DNA of 51,835 bases, taken from NCBI GenBank assembly GCA_947648765.1, contig CANSOY010000005.1:1-51835 (forward strand), in the 5' to 3' direction. Under the pieces are notes generated by a model. The model was not told the origin of the DNA. It was given only the letters and a program-made list of their open reading frames with translations, and did no database searches. This document shows, one piece after another, positions 1-8,726 of the stretch (position 1 is its first letter; the number at the start of each line of letters is the position of its first letter). The translations under genes were made by a program, and so were the position numbers. The stretch comes from an uncultured Clostridium sp. GTDB taxonomy: Bacteria > Bacillota > Clostridia > TANB77 > CAG-508.

Positions 1-76
<76 letters not shown>

Positions 77-97
77 ATATATTTTTTCTACTTTCCT

Positions 98-126
98 AGT
101 ATACGCCCTTCTCTAGGCTTTGTCAA
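98..126 (-). promoter_or_regulatory. sigma-A promoter of the initiator tRNA
   Basis: TTGACA, a 17-bp spacer and TATACT read leftwards, with the -10 box about 20 bp upstream of the tRNA 5' end. Confidence 0.8.
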
Positions 127-237
127 CCCATTTGTCGCAATAATTGCAAGAAATTGAAAAAAATTGCTCTCTTTTCCGCTTCTCTCTCCAATTCCCCACA
201 ATTTCAATATATGCATTTTTTCTCGTTTTATTCCATT

Positions 238-903
238 TTATTTCACTTTAATCAAATTCTTGATCTGATTAAACTTACTATCGCCAATCCCACTTACGTT
301 TTTAATATCCTCAATCGCCTTAAAGTTCCCATGTTCTTTTCGGTAATCTATAATCTTCTGTGCCGTTGCTTCTCCTATTCCTGGTAGTGTAGTCAACTCC
401 CCTTGATCTGCCTTGTTGATATTTACCACGCTAGCTTTTTTTGTACTAGCTTCCTCTTTTTTCACTTCTGATATTGCTCCTTCTTCCACAACTTCTCCGC
501 TGTCCTCGCTCACATATTCTCCTTCTTCTTTTTCTCCTTTTCGTGGAATACACAATTTCACCCCATCTTCTAGTACATATGCCAAGTTCAGCTTGTCTAA
601 ATCTGCTTCTTCCGTAGCACCTCCTGCTTTCTCAATCGCATCTGCAATTCTCTCTCCTTCTGTCAATCTTACAATTCCCGGATTTTGTACTGCTCCAGAT
701 ACATGTACTACCACCAATTTATCCATATCAATCTTCTCCTGCTTTACCACATTTGTTTCATTCACAATTCCCAATTCTGGTTCTACTACTTCTACCTCGT
801 CATCTTTCCAAAGGAAGAAATAACAGAAAAGTCCTGTTATTCCTAGCACTGCTAAGATAATGATTACTAATTTTTTGTTTTCTAATACTTGATTTACATC
901 CAT
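238..903 (-). CDS. ComEA-like DNA-binding protein (SLBB + helix-hairpin-helix)
   Basis: Membrane-anchored protein of the ComEA type, which in competent Bacillota binds incoming double-stranded DNA outside the membrane. Order in the 221-aa product: transmembrane segment 12-32, SLBB fold about 62-120 (motif VSGAVQNPG), acidic linker, and a C-terminal tandem helix-hairpin-helix 160-218 (VNINKA, LPGIGEATA, VSGIG). I chose the ATG at 903 because GAAAGGAA lies 8 bases upstream; an in-frame ATG 12 codons earlier lacks such a site. No other competence genes are in view, so a role in transformation is inferred from the family only. It is divergent from the carboxypeptidase gene. Confidence 0.88.
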   Translation of the reverse strand: MDVNQVLENKKLVIIILAVLGITGLFCYFFLWKDDEVEVVEPELGIVNETNVVKQEKIDMDKLVVVHVSGAVQNPGIVRLTEGERIADAIEKAGGATEEADLDKLNLAYVLEDGVKLCIPRKGEKEEGEYVSEDSGEVVEEGAISEVKKEEASTKKASVVNINKADQGELTTLPGIGEATAQKIIDYRKEHGNFKAIEDIKNVSGIGDSKFNQIKNLIKVK

Positions 904-933
904 ATTTTTATTCCTTTCTTTTTTGCTCGCCTC

Positions 934-962
934 TTGCAATCTTGTCCATTTTATTTTACAAT
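934..962 (+). promoter_or_regulatory. probable promoter of the carboxypeptidase gene
   Basis: TTGCAA, 17 bp, TACAAT, ending about 45 bp before the start codon at 1007. Confidence 0.55.
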
Positions 963-1006
963 TATGTCTATGAAATAAATTGATACAAAACTAAGGGAGC
1001 TATTTC

Positions 1007-2374
1007 ATGTCTAAATTTTTCCGTTATTTATCTACCGTATTTCTTACGGTTCTAATTATATTTACCGCCACTCGTCCTGCTTATGCAGGTACTAGCGTTT
1101 TGCCAAAAGTAGACTTGCCACATAATGAACTTGGCTTTGCCCTCTACTCACCACATATTCTTTTGATGGAAGCTTCTTCTGGTAAAGTGCTTTACGAATA
1201 CCACGCAAGTGAGGAGATTTATCCAGCCAGCACCACTAAAATTATGACAGCTATTCTTGCCCTAGAAAATTGCAAATTGTCTGATGTGGCAACCGTTAGT
1301 CATAATGCTGTTCACTCCATTCCATCTGGTTATGCAAGTGCCAATTTGCAAGAAGGAGAGGAACTAACCGTTAGCCAATTACTTCATGCTTTACTCATTC
1401 CGTCTGCGAATGATGCAGCTGTTGTTTTGGCTGAACACATTGCTGGTTCTGTTGAAGATTTTGCAGAGATGATGAACACAAGAGCTCTTGAACTTGGCTG
1501 TACGAATACACATTTTGTAAATCCAAATGGTATTCATGCGGAAAACCATACAACAACCACTTATGATATGGCTTTAATTGGTCGTTATGCCATGCAGAAT
1601 ACTACCTTCCGTAGCATTGTACAAAAAACGCAGTATACTCTGCCGACTACCAACAAGTATGATAAAGAGGACCGTATTTTCCGTACAACAAATGAACTCC
1701 TTCGTTCCGGAAAATATTCCTATTCCTATTGTACTGGCGGTAAGACCGGTTACACCAATCCTGCTGGAAGTTGCATTGTGGTAAGTGCTAAGCAAGATGA
1801 CCGTGAGTTTATTGTTTCTATTATGGGGGCTAGTAAGAATGAAAATTCAGAACAAAGCCGTGAATTAGATTGTAAAAGTCTTTTTGAATATGCTTTTGAA
1901 AATTATCAAGCGACAGAGCTTGTTTCTGGTAATACTGTTGTTTCTAGTATTCAAGTGCCTGGCGCTACACAAAGTACGAAAGATTTAGAGGTATATGCCA
2001 AAGATTCCATTCATGCGATTTTAGAAAAAGATGCTTCTGGCGAAGTTAATGTTTCTTCCGAAATTGTTCTTCGCGAGAATTTGCAAGCTCCTTTTTCAGA
2101 AGGTGAAGTGGTTGGTAGTATTATTTATTCGGTAGATGATACAACCTACGAGACTGAATTGATTGCCTCTCATGATGTTTATCGTATTGATTATATTAAA
2201 ATCCTATTATATATTTTACTGGCTATTTTTATCCTGATGATGCTTACTACTTTTGGTGAAATGCATCGAAAGAAGAAACGAGATAATCCCTCGAAAAAGA
2301 AGAAAAAGAGTAAAGGTCGCCATTATGCTGGCGGGAATTATCGTTATATGCAATTACATGTTTACGAAAAGTAA
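1007..2374 (+). CDS. serine-type D-Ala-D-Ala carboxypeptidase (PBP5/DacF family)
   Basis: Low-molecular-weight penicillin-binding protein that trims the terminal D-Ala from peptidoglycan stem peptides at the outer membrane face. All three active-site motifs are present in the 455 residues: SxxK (S75-T-T-K78, with the acylated serine), SxN (S133-A-N135) and KTG (K246-T-G). A signal peptide ends after AYA (about residue 27). The C-terminus has a hydrophobic helix near 393-415 followed by a lysine-rich tail, so it appears anchored by a true transmembrane helix rather than the amphipathic helix of classical PBP5. AGGGAG precedes the ATG. It is monocistronic, closed by the terminator at 2373. Confidence 0.95.
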   Translation: MSKFFRYLSTVFLTVLIIFTATRPAYAGTSVLPKVDLPHNELGFALYSPHILLMEASSGKVLYEYHASEEIYPASTTKIMTAILALENCKLSDVATVSHNAVHSIPSGYASANLQEGEELTVSQLLHALLIPSANDAAVVLAEHIAGSVEDFAEMMNTRALELGCTNTHFVNPNGIHAENHTTTTYDMALIGRYAMQNTTFRSIVQKTQYTLPTTNKYDKEDRIFRTTNELLRSGKYSYSYCTGGKTGYTNPAGSCIVVSAKQDDREFIVSIMGASKNENSEQSRELDCKSLFEYAFENYQATELVSGNTVVSSIQVPGATQSTKDLEVYAKDSIHAILEKDASGEVNVSSEIVLRENLQAPFSEGEVVGSIIYSVDDTTYETELIASHDVYRIDYIKILLYILLAIFILMMLTTFGEMHRKKKRDNPSKKKKKSKGRHYAGGNYRYMQLHVYEK

Positions 2375-2413
2375 AAAATGGAGTACAATTTTAACTTGTG
2401 CTCCATTTTTTAT
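2373..2413 (+). terminator. intrinsic terminator after the carboxypeptidase gene
   Basis: Inverted repeat AAAATGGAG...CTCCATTTT with a T run on either side; it may also serve the converging LCP gene. Confidence 0.8.
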
Positions 2414-2418
2414 TTCTT

Positions 2419-2772
2419 TTATTGTTTCGTTTGATTCGTTGGTTTTACTGTTGTATTGGTTGATGTGGTTGTATTTGTTTTATTTGTGGTTTGATTAGTT
2501 GGCTTATTCGTACCAGTAGAAGGCTTGTTTTCTGGTTTTGGTGTTGTAGTTGTTGGTTCTTCTACTGTACTGGTTACAGGATTTTGTGTGGTTGTTGTAG
2601 TCTCATTTTTTGGTTTTGATGTTACTTTGTTTGTCGTTGTGTTATTCTTTTTTGGTGTTGATGTTTTTGCGGCTCCATCTTGAATTGGTGTTTTGATGGC
2701 TTCTTCTCCAAATAGAGTGGTTACAACTTCAGTCGCTTTTTTTTTATTAAAAATATAAAACCACACATTATT
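2419..2772 (-). pseudogene. C-terminal part of the LCP protein, separated by an in-frame TGA
   Basis: This stretch is in the same frame as the LCP gene to its right and continues it after the single TGA at 2773-2775. Read through, the protein runs LPGTPYL-stop-NNVWFYIFNKK...TTLFGE, which is how LCP proteins normally continue (a final beta strand, then a helix). The remainder is a low-complexity Thr/Asn/Pro/Lys tail (repeats such as TTTTPKPENK), probably a wall-spanning extracellular spacer. The only ATG is just after the TGA and has no convincing ribosome binding site, so I do not treat it as an independent gene. Confidence 0.7.
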
Positions 2773-3810
2773 TCATAAATATGGCGTTCCTGGTAACATA
2801 TCGGTTACCAAATCTTCTGTGTTGAAATCTACTGCATATGGTACATAGTCTTTTAATGTCTTAAAGTCTAAATTGGTTTCGATACTACTTTCTGCAATAT
2901 CGATAAATTTGTTGATGTTAAATAAATTGGATAACGTGAAGAATTGTTTGAATGCAGTTTGTAAAAATTCTCTTTGGGTTCTCATTCTTCCTAAGTCTTG
3001 CTCTCCATATTCTTGTGGATAAGTTGTCCCATTATTGTTATGGCGAAAACGCAATACTTGTTCTGCTTGATCTCCATTTAGTTTTTGTTTTCCTGCTTTT
3101 AGGTGGATGTATAGGTCTTGTGATTCATCATCATAATCCATATCGATTGGTACGTCAAATTCTACTCCGCCCATTGCATCGACTAATTTTACAAGTGCAT
3201 CTGTATCAACTACTAGATAATATGGTATTTCCATTCCCGTTACACGGTTAATCGCAAGCAAGGTCTTATCTACTCCTAATTGATAGCGTGAGTTGATTTT
3301 ATCTGATGCTCTTGCTTTTTCTTTATCTTTCCCAATGAAGGTATCTCTTGGTACGGATAACATAGAGGCTTGTTGTGTTTTAGGATCATACGAACATACC
3401 ATAATGGTATCGGTCATAAAATCGCTTTTGCCAAGGAGTAAGAATTGTAGCGGTGGCAAATCTTTTAGTTTTTGCTCGTCTTTTCCTCCTACTGCTGTTA
3501 CAACAGCACCTTTGATGCCTCCCCCATTTTTCCAAATGGTATATCCTAAGACACTTCCTGCAATTAAAAGGAGCAATAGCAAGGCAAGGATTACTTTGGT
3601 TCTCATGCGCATTTTTCTTTTCTTTTTTGTCGTGGTCTCTTCTTTCTTTCCCTTTGTCTGTTTACCTGCTAGTTTGCCTTTCGTTGTTTTTTTCTTTTTC
3701 ATCATTTCTTCTAAGTTAACTTCTTCTATATCTACTTTCGCACCTTTTTTAGTTGGTTTTTTGCTGGTTTTCTTGGCTGTCTTTTTCGGTGCATTTTTCT
3801 CTTCTTTCAA
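2773..3810 (-). CDS. LytR-CpsA-Psr (LCP) family glycopolymer ligase, truncated by TGA
   Basis: LCP enzymes transfer undecaprenyl-linked teichoic acid or capsule polymers onto peptidoglycan outside the cell. The product has a long Lys-rich cytoplasmic segment (1-71), one transmembrane helix (72-93) and the LCP domain (about 120-310). Visible conserved parts are LLLGKSD, SVPRDT (152-157), the DKIN motif, LRFRH (253-257) and DLGRMRTQREFL (272-283), which hold the phosphate-binding arginines and acidic residues. The start is TTG with AGGAGTG 8 bases upstream. The domain core is complete, but the reading frame meets a TGA at 2773 before the last strand and Thr-rich tail. Read-through, mutation and sequencing error are all possible. 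Confidence 0.85.
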   Translation of the reverse strand: MKEEKNAPKKTAKKTSKKPTKKGAKVDIEEVNLEEMMKKKKTTKGKLAGKQTKGKKEETTTKKKRKMRMRTKVILALLLLLLIAGSVLGYTIWKNGGGIKGAVVTAVGGKDEQKLKDLPPLQFLLLGKSDFMTDTIMVCSYDPKTQQASMLSVPRDTFIGKDKEKARASDKINSRYQLGVDKTLLAINRVTGMEIPYYLVVDTDALVKLVDAMGGVEFDVPIDMDYDDESQDLYIHLKAGKQKLNGDQAEQVLRFRHNNNGTTYPQEYGEQDLGRMRTQREFLQTAFKQFFTLSNLFNINKFIDIAESSIETNLDFKTLKDYVPYAVDFNTEDLVTDMLPGTPYL

Positions 3811-3851
3811 ATCCAGTCACTCCTATATTCCATTTTCTAGTAAAAGTATAC

Positions 3852-3891
3852 CAAAAAGAAAAAGCAATAGCAAGGTTCACTATTACTTTTT
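3852..3891 (-). terminator. terminator between cvpA-like gene and LCP gene
   Basis: On the reverse strand AAAAAGTAATAG pairs with CTATTGCTTTTT and is followed by a T-rich tail; it lies just past the CvpA stop codon. Confidence 0.75.
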
Positions 3892-3915
3892 CAGAAAAAT
3901 TTAAGAATTTCATTT

Positions 3916-4584
3916 TTAGAAAATTAGTTTTAGAATGATGTTATTGTTGTAAATTTGTCCTCCGATAGCTGCTTTGTTTACAGCTGACAATACTTCTGCA
4001 GAGTCAAACATCGGTGATACGAAGGAAAGAATCGCAAATGCAACATAAATGATTACGAGTCCTTCTAATATTCCATAGAAAACGCCTCCGATTTTGTCCA
4101 TTTGCTTGATAACTGGTAGTTTCACAATAAGTTCTAGGATGGATTTTGCAAAGATTAAGATAACACGTGCTAGGATAAATACCAGAATCCATGTTCCTGC
4201 ATTGATAATAATATCTGCTACACTTTTAGCTGCTTGTTTTGCCGCCTCTTCGGTATTTCCTTTATTTTCTGCTACGGCTTCTTGGATGTATTTGGTCATT
4301 ACCTCTGGCATGCTCGAGTTTTCTCTCATTGCTTCTTCTACATTTCCACTTGTTTGGTCAACAAATCCTACCATTTTTTCTTCAATGGCTTTTTGGATGT
4401 TGTCGTCAATTTGGGTATGGTTGATAATGAGTAATGAAATTGGTTTGAATAGGACAAATGCAATCACAAGTGCAAGGACAAAGGATACGATTTTTAGAAG
4501 CGATTTTGTTAGTCCTCTAAAATAGCCTAAGATTGCACATAATGCAATAATTCCAACAATGATTAAATCAACGATTAGGGTCAT
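3916..4584 (-). CDS. CvpA family membrane protein
   Basis: A 222-aa integral membrane protein with the CvpA layout: an N-terminal pair of helices (about 5-22 and 28-50, with the GYFRGLTKSL loop typical of the family), a soluble acidic segment (about 60-115), then two more helices (about 128-150 and 163-195). CvpA is linked to colicin V export and envelope homeostasis in Proteobacteria; in Bacillota the role is not settled. AAGGAGG stands close before the ATG. The upstream DUF5711-like gene ends 11 bases before it, so the two are probably one operon. Confidence 0.85.
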   Translation of the reverse strand: MTLIVDLIIVGIIALCAILGYFRGLTKSLLKIVSFVLALVIAFVLFKPISLLIINHTQIDDNIQKAIEEKMVGFVDQTSGNVEEAMRENSSMPEVMTKYIQEAVAENKGNTEEAAKQAAKSVADIIINAGTWILVFILARVILIFAKSILELIVKLPVIKQMDKIGGVFYGILEGLVIIYVAFAILSFVSPMFDSAEVLSAVNKAAIGGQIYNNNIILKLIF

Positions 4585-4595
4585 TTTTTACCTCC

Positions 4596-6014
4596 TTATA
4601 AATTGATAATTTCGACTTGGTCTCGATAGACAATTCCGGCAATACTGCCATTTATGACAATATCTTTGATGGCGCGGGAGCCAGAATATCTTTTGACAAT
4701 CCAACCAGAGTCATTTAGGAATTCTACTTCTGTACCCATATTGAGAATAATCATATTACCATAAGCGCTTGTACTTTTCGCAATTCCGGCAACAGTATGA
4801 ATGTTTTTCTTTTTGCTATTGGTGTTTACAATCTCTAAAATGGTGTTTGCTTTGAATAGACCAGAGGATTTTTCTAATACACGATAAACAGAATTGTTTA
4901 GCCCTACTTCTGCAAAGTTTGCTTTTCCCTGGTCATCTTCTAATTTTAGCAATTCTTCATCTCCATTTACGGTAGTAATATGAATAGATGTATCATACAA
5001 GCAAATGAGTCTTCCTCGAGATTGGAATGAAATATCAATCAATAAATCTCCTGCATTTGCTTTATGGGTATAGACAATGGAATCTTTTGGGTTGTTTTGT
5101 GCCTTGGATAGTTCGACTAATTTGATTAAGGATTGTATCTGGGTTCCAGTTGTGTCGATTTCTGCAATTCCCAAATATTTATTATCATCGGATAGGGCAA
5201 TATCTGCTACCGATGTGGTTGCAAGGTAAATCTTAAAGAGTTCTTTTCCTTTATCGTCAAACACAGCGACAATGGATTTATACGAAGTTCCTGTAATGAC
5301 AATCGCTGTATAGCCGTTTTTATTGACTGTGATACGAGCAATATCTCCTTCAATATCGTTGTCCCATATGACATTGCTACGCTCTAGTAGATACAGTTGT
5401 GAACTACTCTTTTCTCCAATGGCTAGGTATTTTCCATTGGCACAATAGATTGGGTCGTTTACCTTAATGTTTGCTTCTCCCGTTAAATTTCCAACGGAAT
5501 TATAGATGGATAGTTTGTTTTCTGCTAAAACGCTGATCGAATTATCATAAGCAATTACTTTTGGATTTTTGCCAGCATCTAATGGAATGGATACTAGGTC
5601 TTCAGATTGCTTATTCTTGCGGAAAATGTATTCGTCCATAATATTCTGGAATGGTTCATAAGTGAAATATAAAGAAGCCACCAGAAAACTAAGGATTAGA
5701 ATGATTCCCGCTATCACAAGCCATTTTTTATGGTTTTTAATGTTTTTCCCTAGTTTTGCTATTTTTTCTTTGAAACTTTCTGGTTCTTTTTCTGGCTTTT
5801 TTCCCTTTGTCTTCTTTTTTTCTGGTTCCTCTGGTAGTCCTGTAATCGTAAATTCGAGCATATCATGAAGTGGCTCTTCTGAGTTTTCCTTTTTGGTTTG
5901 CTTTGGCTTAAATTCTACTTTTTTTACCTTTTCTTTGGCTCGTTTCCCATTCTTTTTTCCGTGCTTTTTCCGCTTCTCTTTCTCGTTCAAATTCTTCTTG
6001 TCCAATAAACTCAA
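4596..6014 (-). CDS. DUF5711-like membrane protein with extracytoplasmic beta-propeller
   Basis: The product has a very basic N-terminus (1-95), one transmembrane helix (about 98-118) and a roughly 350-residue outer region made of repeating beta-strand units of about 40 residues (ISVLAENKLSIYNSVGN, YLAIGEKSSSQLYLL and similar), as in an eight-strand-type propeller. This matches DUF5711-type proteins of clostridia, whose function is unknown. The open frame begins only at an internal TTG without a ribosome binding site. The likely true start is the ATG at 6105 in another frame (see next entry), so the gene seems frameshifted in its Lys/Glu-rich leader. It is followed at 11 bp by the CvpA gene. 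Confidence 0.7.
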   Translation of the reverse strand: MSLLDKKNLNEKEKRKKHGKKNGKRAKEKVKKVEFKPKQTKKENSEEPLHDMLEFTITGLPEEPEKKKTKGKKPEKEPESFKEKIAKLGKNIKNHKKWLVIAGIILILSFLVASLYFTYEPFQNIMDEYIFRKNKQSEDLVSIPLDAGKNPKVIAYDNSISVLAENKLSIYNSVGNLTGEANIKVNDPIYCANGKYLAIGEKSSSQLYLLERSNVIWDNDIEGDIARITVNKNGYTAIVITGTSYKSIVAVFDDKGKELFKIYLATTSVADIALSDDNKYLGIAEIDTTGTQIQSLIKLVELSKAQNNPKDSIVYTHKANAGDLLIDISFQSRGRLICLYDTSIHITTVNGDEELLKLEDDQGKANFAEVGLNNSVYRVLEKSSGLFKANTILEIVNTNSKKKNIHTVAGIAKSTSAYGNMIILNMGTEVEFLNDSGWIVKRYSGSRAIKDIVINGSIAGIVYRDQVEIINL

Positions 6015-6105
6015 TCTCTATTTTTTGTGGTTGTTTCTCTTTTTTCTTTTTTTCTTTTTTTAGTTTTACTTCTTTTTTTTCTGGTTTTTGTTTCTTTTCT
6101 TTCAT
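5908..6105 (-). pseudogene. 5' end of the DUF5711-like gene in a shifted frame
   Basis: A 65-codon frame starts at an ATG preceded by AGAAGGTGAGAG, the only good initiation site for this transcript, and encodes a Lys/Glu-rich leader (EIEFIGQEEFERE). It overlaps the downstream frame by about 107 bases and then stops. Both frames are Lys-rich here, so the slip point cannot be placed exactly; A runs near 5950-5980 are the likely spot. The alternative is a real short leader ORF that couples translation. Confidence 0.55.
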
Positions 6106-6150
6106 TCTCTCACCTTCTTTTGTTCTCTCGCTTTCCTAGTTATGTATAAT

Positions 6151-7197
6151 TTATACTATTTTTACTTTTTTTTCAATACTTTCCTTACATTTATATCGGA
6201 TTAGGAAGACAATTTGTAGGCTCCCAAAAATTCCAAGTAATGGGTATAACCTTTCGACTAGATTCGAAAATCCAATGAAAGAAACAAATATCGAACTGAT
6301 ACACACGCATTTTAGTAGAAAAAGTTTGCTTTTTTCCGTCTTTTTTGCCGCGTTTTCTAATAGTCCAAAACAAATGGCGATAGCAGAGGTATAGATGGAA
6401 ATGGCTATCATAATGCCATACAAAAATGGATAATATATACCATATTTTCGTGCAATTTGTACGACCGGGATATCGCTTACATAATCTGCCTGGCTCCCCT
6501 GCATTAGGATATGAAATACACATAGGGCTAGGATGGCAATTAAAATAGCGGTTATGCTTGCTATTTTTGCATTTCCTTTTCGGTGTTTTTCATTTTTTAG
6601 TCCAATCAACACGGGTACCAGCAGGATTCCATTGTAACTGGCATATAGGATGGCATTTCCAATTCCCCAGCATACGTTTTTGTCAAAATTCATTCCGAGA
6701 TTTAACGTTTCTGGGATATGGTTATCCACATTTTGTATTCCCATGTGGATAATGAAACAGATTAAAATAGGAATAGCTAGCGAATTTGCTTTTTCAATTC
6801 CTTGCATAGATTTTTTGCAAGTAAAGTAGGTACATCCGCTTAGGATAATTGCTCCTATCAAGAGTGGTACATCAAATTCTTGCTTGAGATACGCACCAAA
6901 TCCAGCTACCATGATATAGAATTCGAGTAGGATAAATAGGTTAATCATGGTATGAACCACTTTCATGCCTTTTGGCTTCCCGATGATTTCTTCTAAAAAT
7001 TCTCGATAATTTTGAACCTGCTTATGGTCTAGTATGCGAAAGGTTTTCCAAATTAAATAGCCAAATAAAAGGGCGGATATTAGAATTCCCAAAACACCTA
7101 TCGTGCCATATTGATAAAAAAAGTATGCAATTTCTTTTCCAGAGGCAAAGCCTGCCCCGATTAGGCTTCCGATGATAACCCAAATGGTTTGAAACAT
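6151..7197 (-). CDS. YkvI-type membrane transporter (LeuT-fold, APC superfamily)
   Basis: About 348 residues with ten or so hydrophobic helices. The N-terminus IGSLIGAGFASGKEIAYFF is the hallmark of the YkvI group, where the broken first helix with GxGFASGxE forms the substrate site of a LeuT fold. The substrate is unknown. I place the start at the ATG at 7197, since AGGAGG lies 6 bases upstream; an in-frame ATG at 7212 overlaps that same site and would not be used. The binding site sits inside a terminator-like hairpin (7198-7232), suggesting control of this gene. Confidence 0.8.
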   Translation of the reverse strand: MFQTIWVIIGSLIGAGFASGKEIAYFFYQYGTIGVLGILISALLFGYLIWKTFRILDHKQVQNYREFLEEIIGKPKGMKVVHTMINLFILLEFYIMVAGFGAYLKQEFDVPLLIGAIILSGCTYFTCKKSMQGIEKANSLAIPILICFIIHMGIQNVDNHIPETLNLGMNFDKNVCWGIGNAILYASYNGILLVPVLIGLKNEKHRKGNAKIASITAILIAILALCVFHILMQGSQADYVSDIPVVQIARKYGIYYPFLYGIMIAISIYTSAIAICFGLLENAAKKTEKSKLFLLKCVCISSIFVSFIGFSNLVERLYPLLGIFGSLQIVFLIRYKCKESIEKKVKIV

Positions 7198-7232
7198 AAA
7201 AAACCTCCTCATAGAACTAGTCTATGAGGAAG
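7198..7232 (-). terminator. terminator hairpin that also buries the ykvI-like ribosome binding site
   Basis: Reverse-strand 12-bp stem (7221-7232 with 7204-7215, loop CTAGT) followed directly by T6 and then ATG of the transporter. The 3' arm contains the AGGAGG, so the folded form both ends ABC-operon transcription and blocks ribosome binding. Confidence 0.7.
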
Positions 7233-7244
7233 GCCATCATAATA

Positions 7245-8714
7245 TTATTTCTTTCTTCTACGAACTTGCCAAATGACAAATCCTGCGACTACAATCGCAA
7301 GTGGAATTAAGAAGATAATCGCAAGAACTACATTGTTTTGGAATTGAGTTGGTGTGTAGTTAACGGTTTCATAGTTTTTGCGGATACGAATTTGATCTTC
7401 TTTTTCTTCTGAATACGCAATTGAATTTAGTAGTAGGTCTTTGTTATTATATAGCGTTGCAATTGTAATGTATTGTGAACCTGCATTAATTTGTGCATCT
7501 GTTGCAAATATATTATTGGAAAATGCAATCAATTTTGATGTTTTTACATTGTCTGGATTTTCGTTTGCTTCTTCCTCTGTCGAGAGTGTTTTCGTAAAAA
7601 TTGCTCCTACAGTTTGTGTTCCCACTTGGTCAGAAGCTTGTGCTCTTTCTGTAGTAATCGTAAAATCTGTACGGTAAAAGGCTTCTGCAGATGTGGTTAA
7701 AAATTCATCAACCGTTACATTTAATTCTTCTAGTTTTTCACTGGCTGCTGTTGTTAATTTTCCGGCAGATGCAAATAGGACAAATCCAGAATTTGAAATA
7801 TCTTGGGTGATTGGATTATATGAGATGTTTGGTAAGATTAGTTGTGGATTTTCCATAATCATACGGTTAGCATCTTGTTCGATTACCATTCCTGGATGGA
7901 ATTCTACTCCGTAGAGGTTTAGAATTTTTCTGGTATTTGGTAGGTCTAATTCGTTAATCGTTGGGTCTTGCATCCAAATGATGTTTCCACCACGGTTAAT
8001 ATAGTTGGTTAGTTTTTCTACTTCTGTATCATAAAAATCTAGCGTTGGTGTCGCTACAATAATGGTTTGGCAAGTTTCTGGGATATCGGTTGCCATCAAA
8101 TTTAGTTCTTGAATTTCCATAACCTCATTTTGAATATATGCTGAAATGGTCATCATTTGCTGTTGAATGGAATATTCATTATGTCCTGTTAAGAAATAGA
8201 TAACTGGCTTTTCTTCGCTCGTTACATCTAAGATGGCATTGGTTATTTTTTGCTCGGAAATGTCAATCGTATTCCATGTCGTTGTATCATAGGTGAATAA
8301 GTCATTGTAGGTTAGGATTTTATCTCTTTCGCCTGCTTTTACAATAATAACTTGGTTTCCTTCTTCAATTCCATACAATTTGGCAATGTCCGCTCTTTCA
8401 TTGGAAAGGACTGCTTCTACGGTAATTTTCTCGTTGGTTTCGTGATATTGTCTTGCAAGGTTCATCATTAAATCACTATCCGTATAGTTGACAAAATAGA
8501 TATGTACCTCTTTTTCAAGTCCTTTCATTAGGTCTTTGGATTCATTAGAAAGGGTATAAATTTGTTCTTTGGTAAAATCCCAGTTGCTAATTTCAATCGT
8601 AGAAACCCATAGGTTTAAGGCAATAAAGGCGAGTACAATAATAGCAACTAATAAAGTAGTTAAAACGGTGTCTCTAAGCCATTTTTTCTTAATTATTTCA
8701 ATTATTTTTTTCAC
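7245..8714 (-). CDS. GldG-like ABC transporter auxiliary protein
   Basis: A 489-aa protein anchored by an N-terminal helix (about 17-37) and a C-terminal helix (about 460-482), with a large outer region between them. The segment FLTGHNEYS, then IIVATPTLDFYDTEVEKLTNYINRGG and WMQDP, is typical of the GldG/DUF4350-type fold that accompanies Gld-like ABC-2 exporters. The family is known from gliding Bacteroidetes, but related trios are common in Bacillota without gliding; the substrate is unknown. Its start lies 12 bp after the permease stop, so it is the third gene of a three-gene operon. Confidence 0.82.
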   Translation of the reverse strand: MKKIIEIIKKKWLRDTVLTTLLVAIIVLAFIALNLWVSTIEISNWDFTKEQIYTLSNESKDLMKGLEKEVHIYFVNYTDSDLMMNLARQYHETNEKITVEAVLSNERADIAKLYGIEEGNQVIIVKAGERDKILTYNDLFTYDTTTWNTIDISEQKITNAILDVTSEEKPVIYFLTGHNEYSIQQQMMTISAYIQNEVMEIQELNLMATDIPETCQTIIVATPTLDFYDTEVEKLTNYINRGGNIIWMQDPTINELDLPNTRKILNLYGVEFHPGMVIEQDANRMIMENPQLILPNISYNPITQDISNSGFVLFASAGKLTTAASEKLEELNVTVDEFLTTSAEAFYRTDFTITTERAQASDQVGTQTVGAIFTKTLSTEEEANENPDNVKTSKLIAFSNNIFATDAQINAGSQYITIATLYNNKDLLLNSIAYSEEKEDQIRIRKNYETVNYTPTQFQNNVVLAIIFLIPLAIVVAGFVIWQVRRRKK

Positions 8715-8726
8715 GTTTTTCTCCTC

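Noticed and set aside
2773-2775. Reassignment of TGA to a sense codon
   Set aside because: TGA acts as a real stop in the sigma-like gene (overlapping the next ATG) and at the end of the 24355 gene, and all Trp codons in conserved motifs are TGG.
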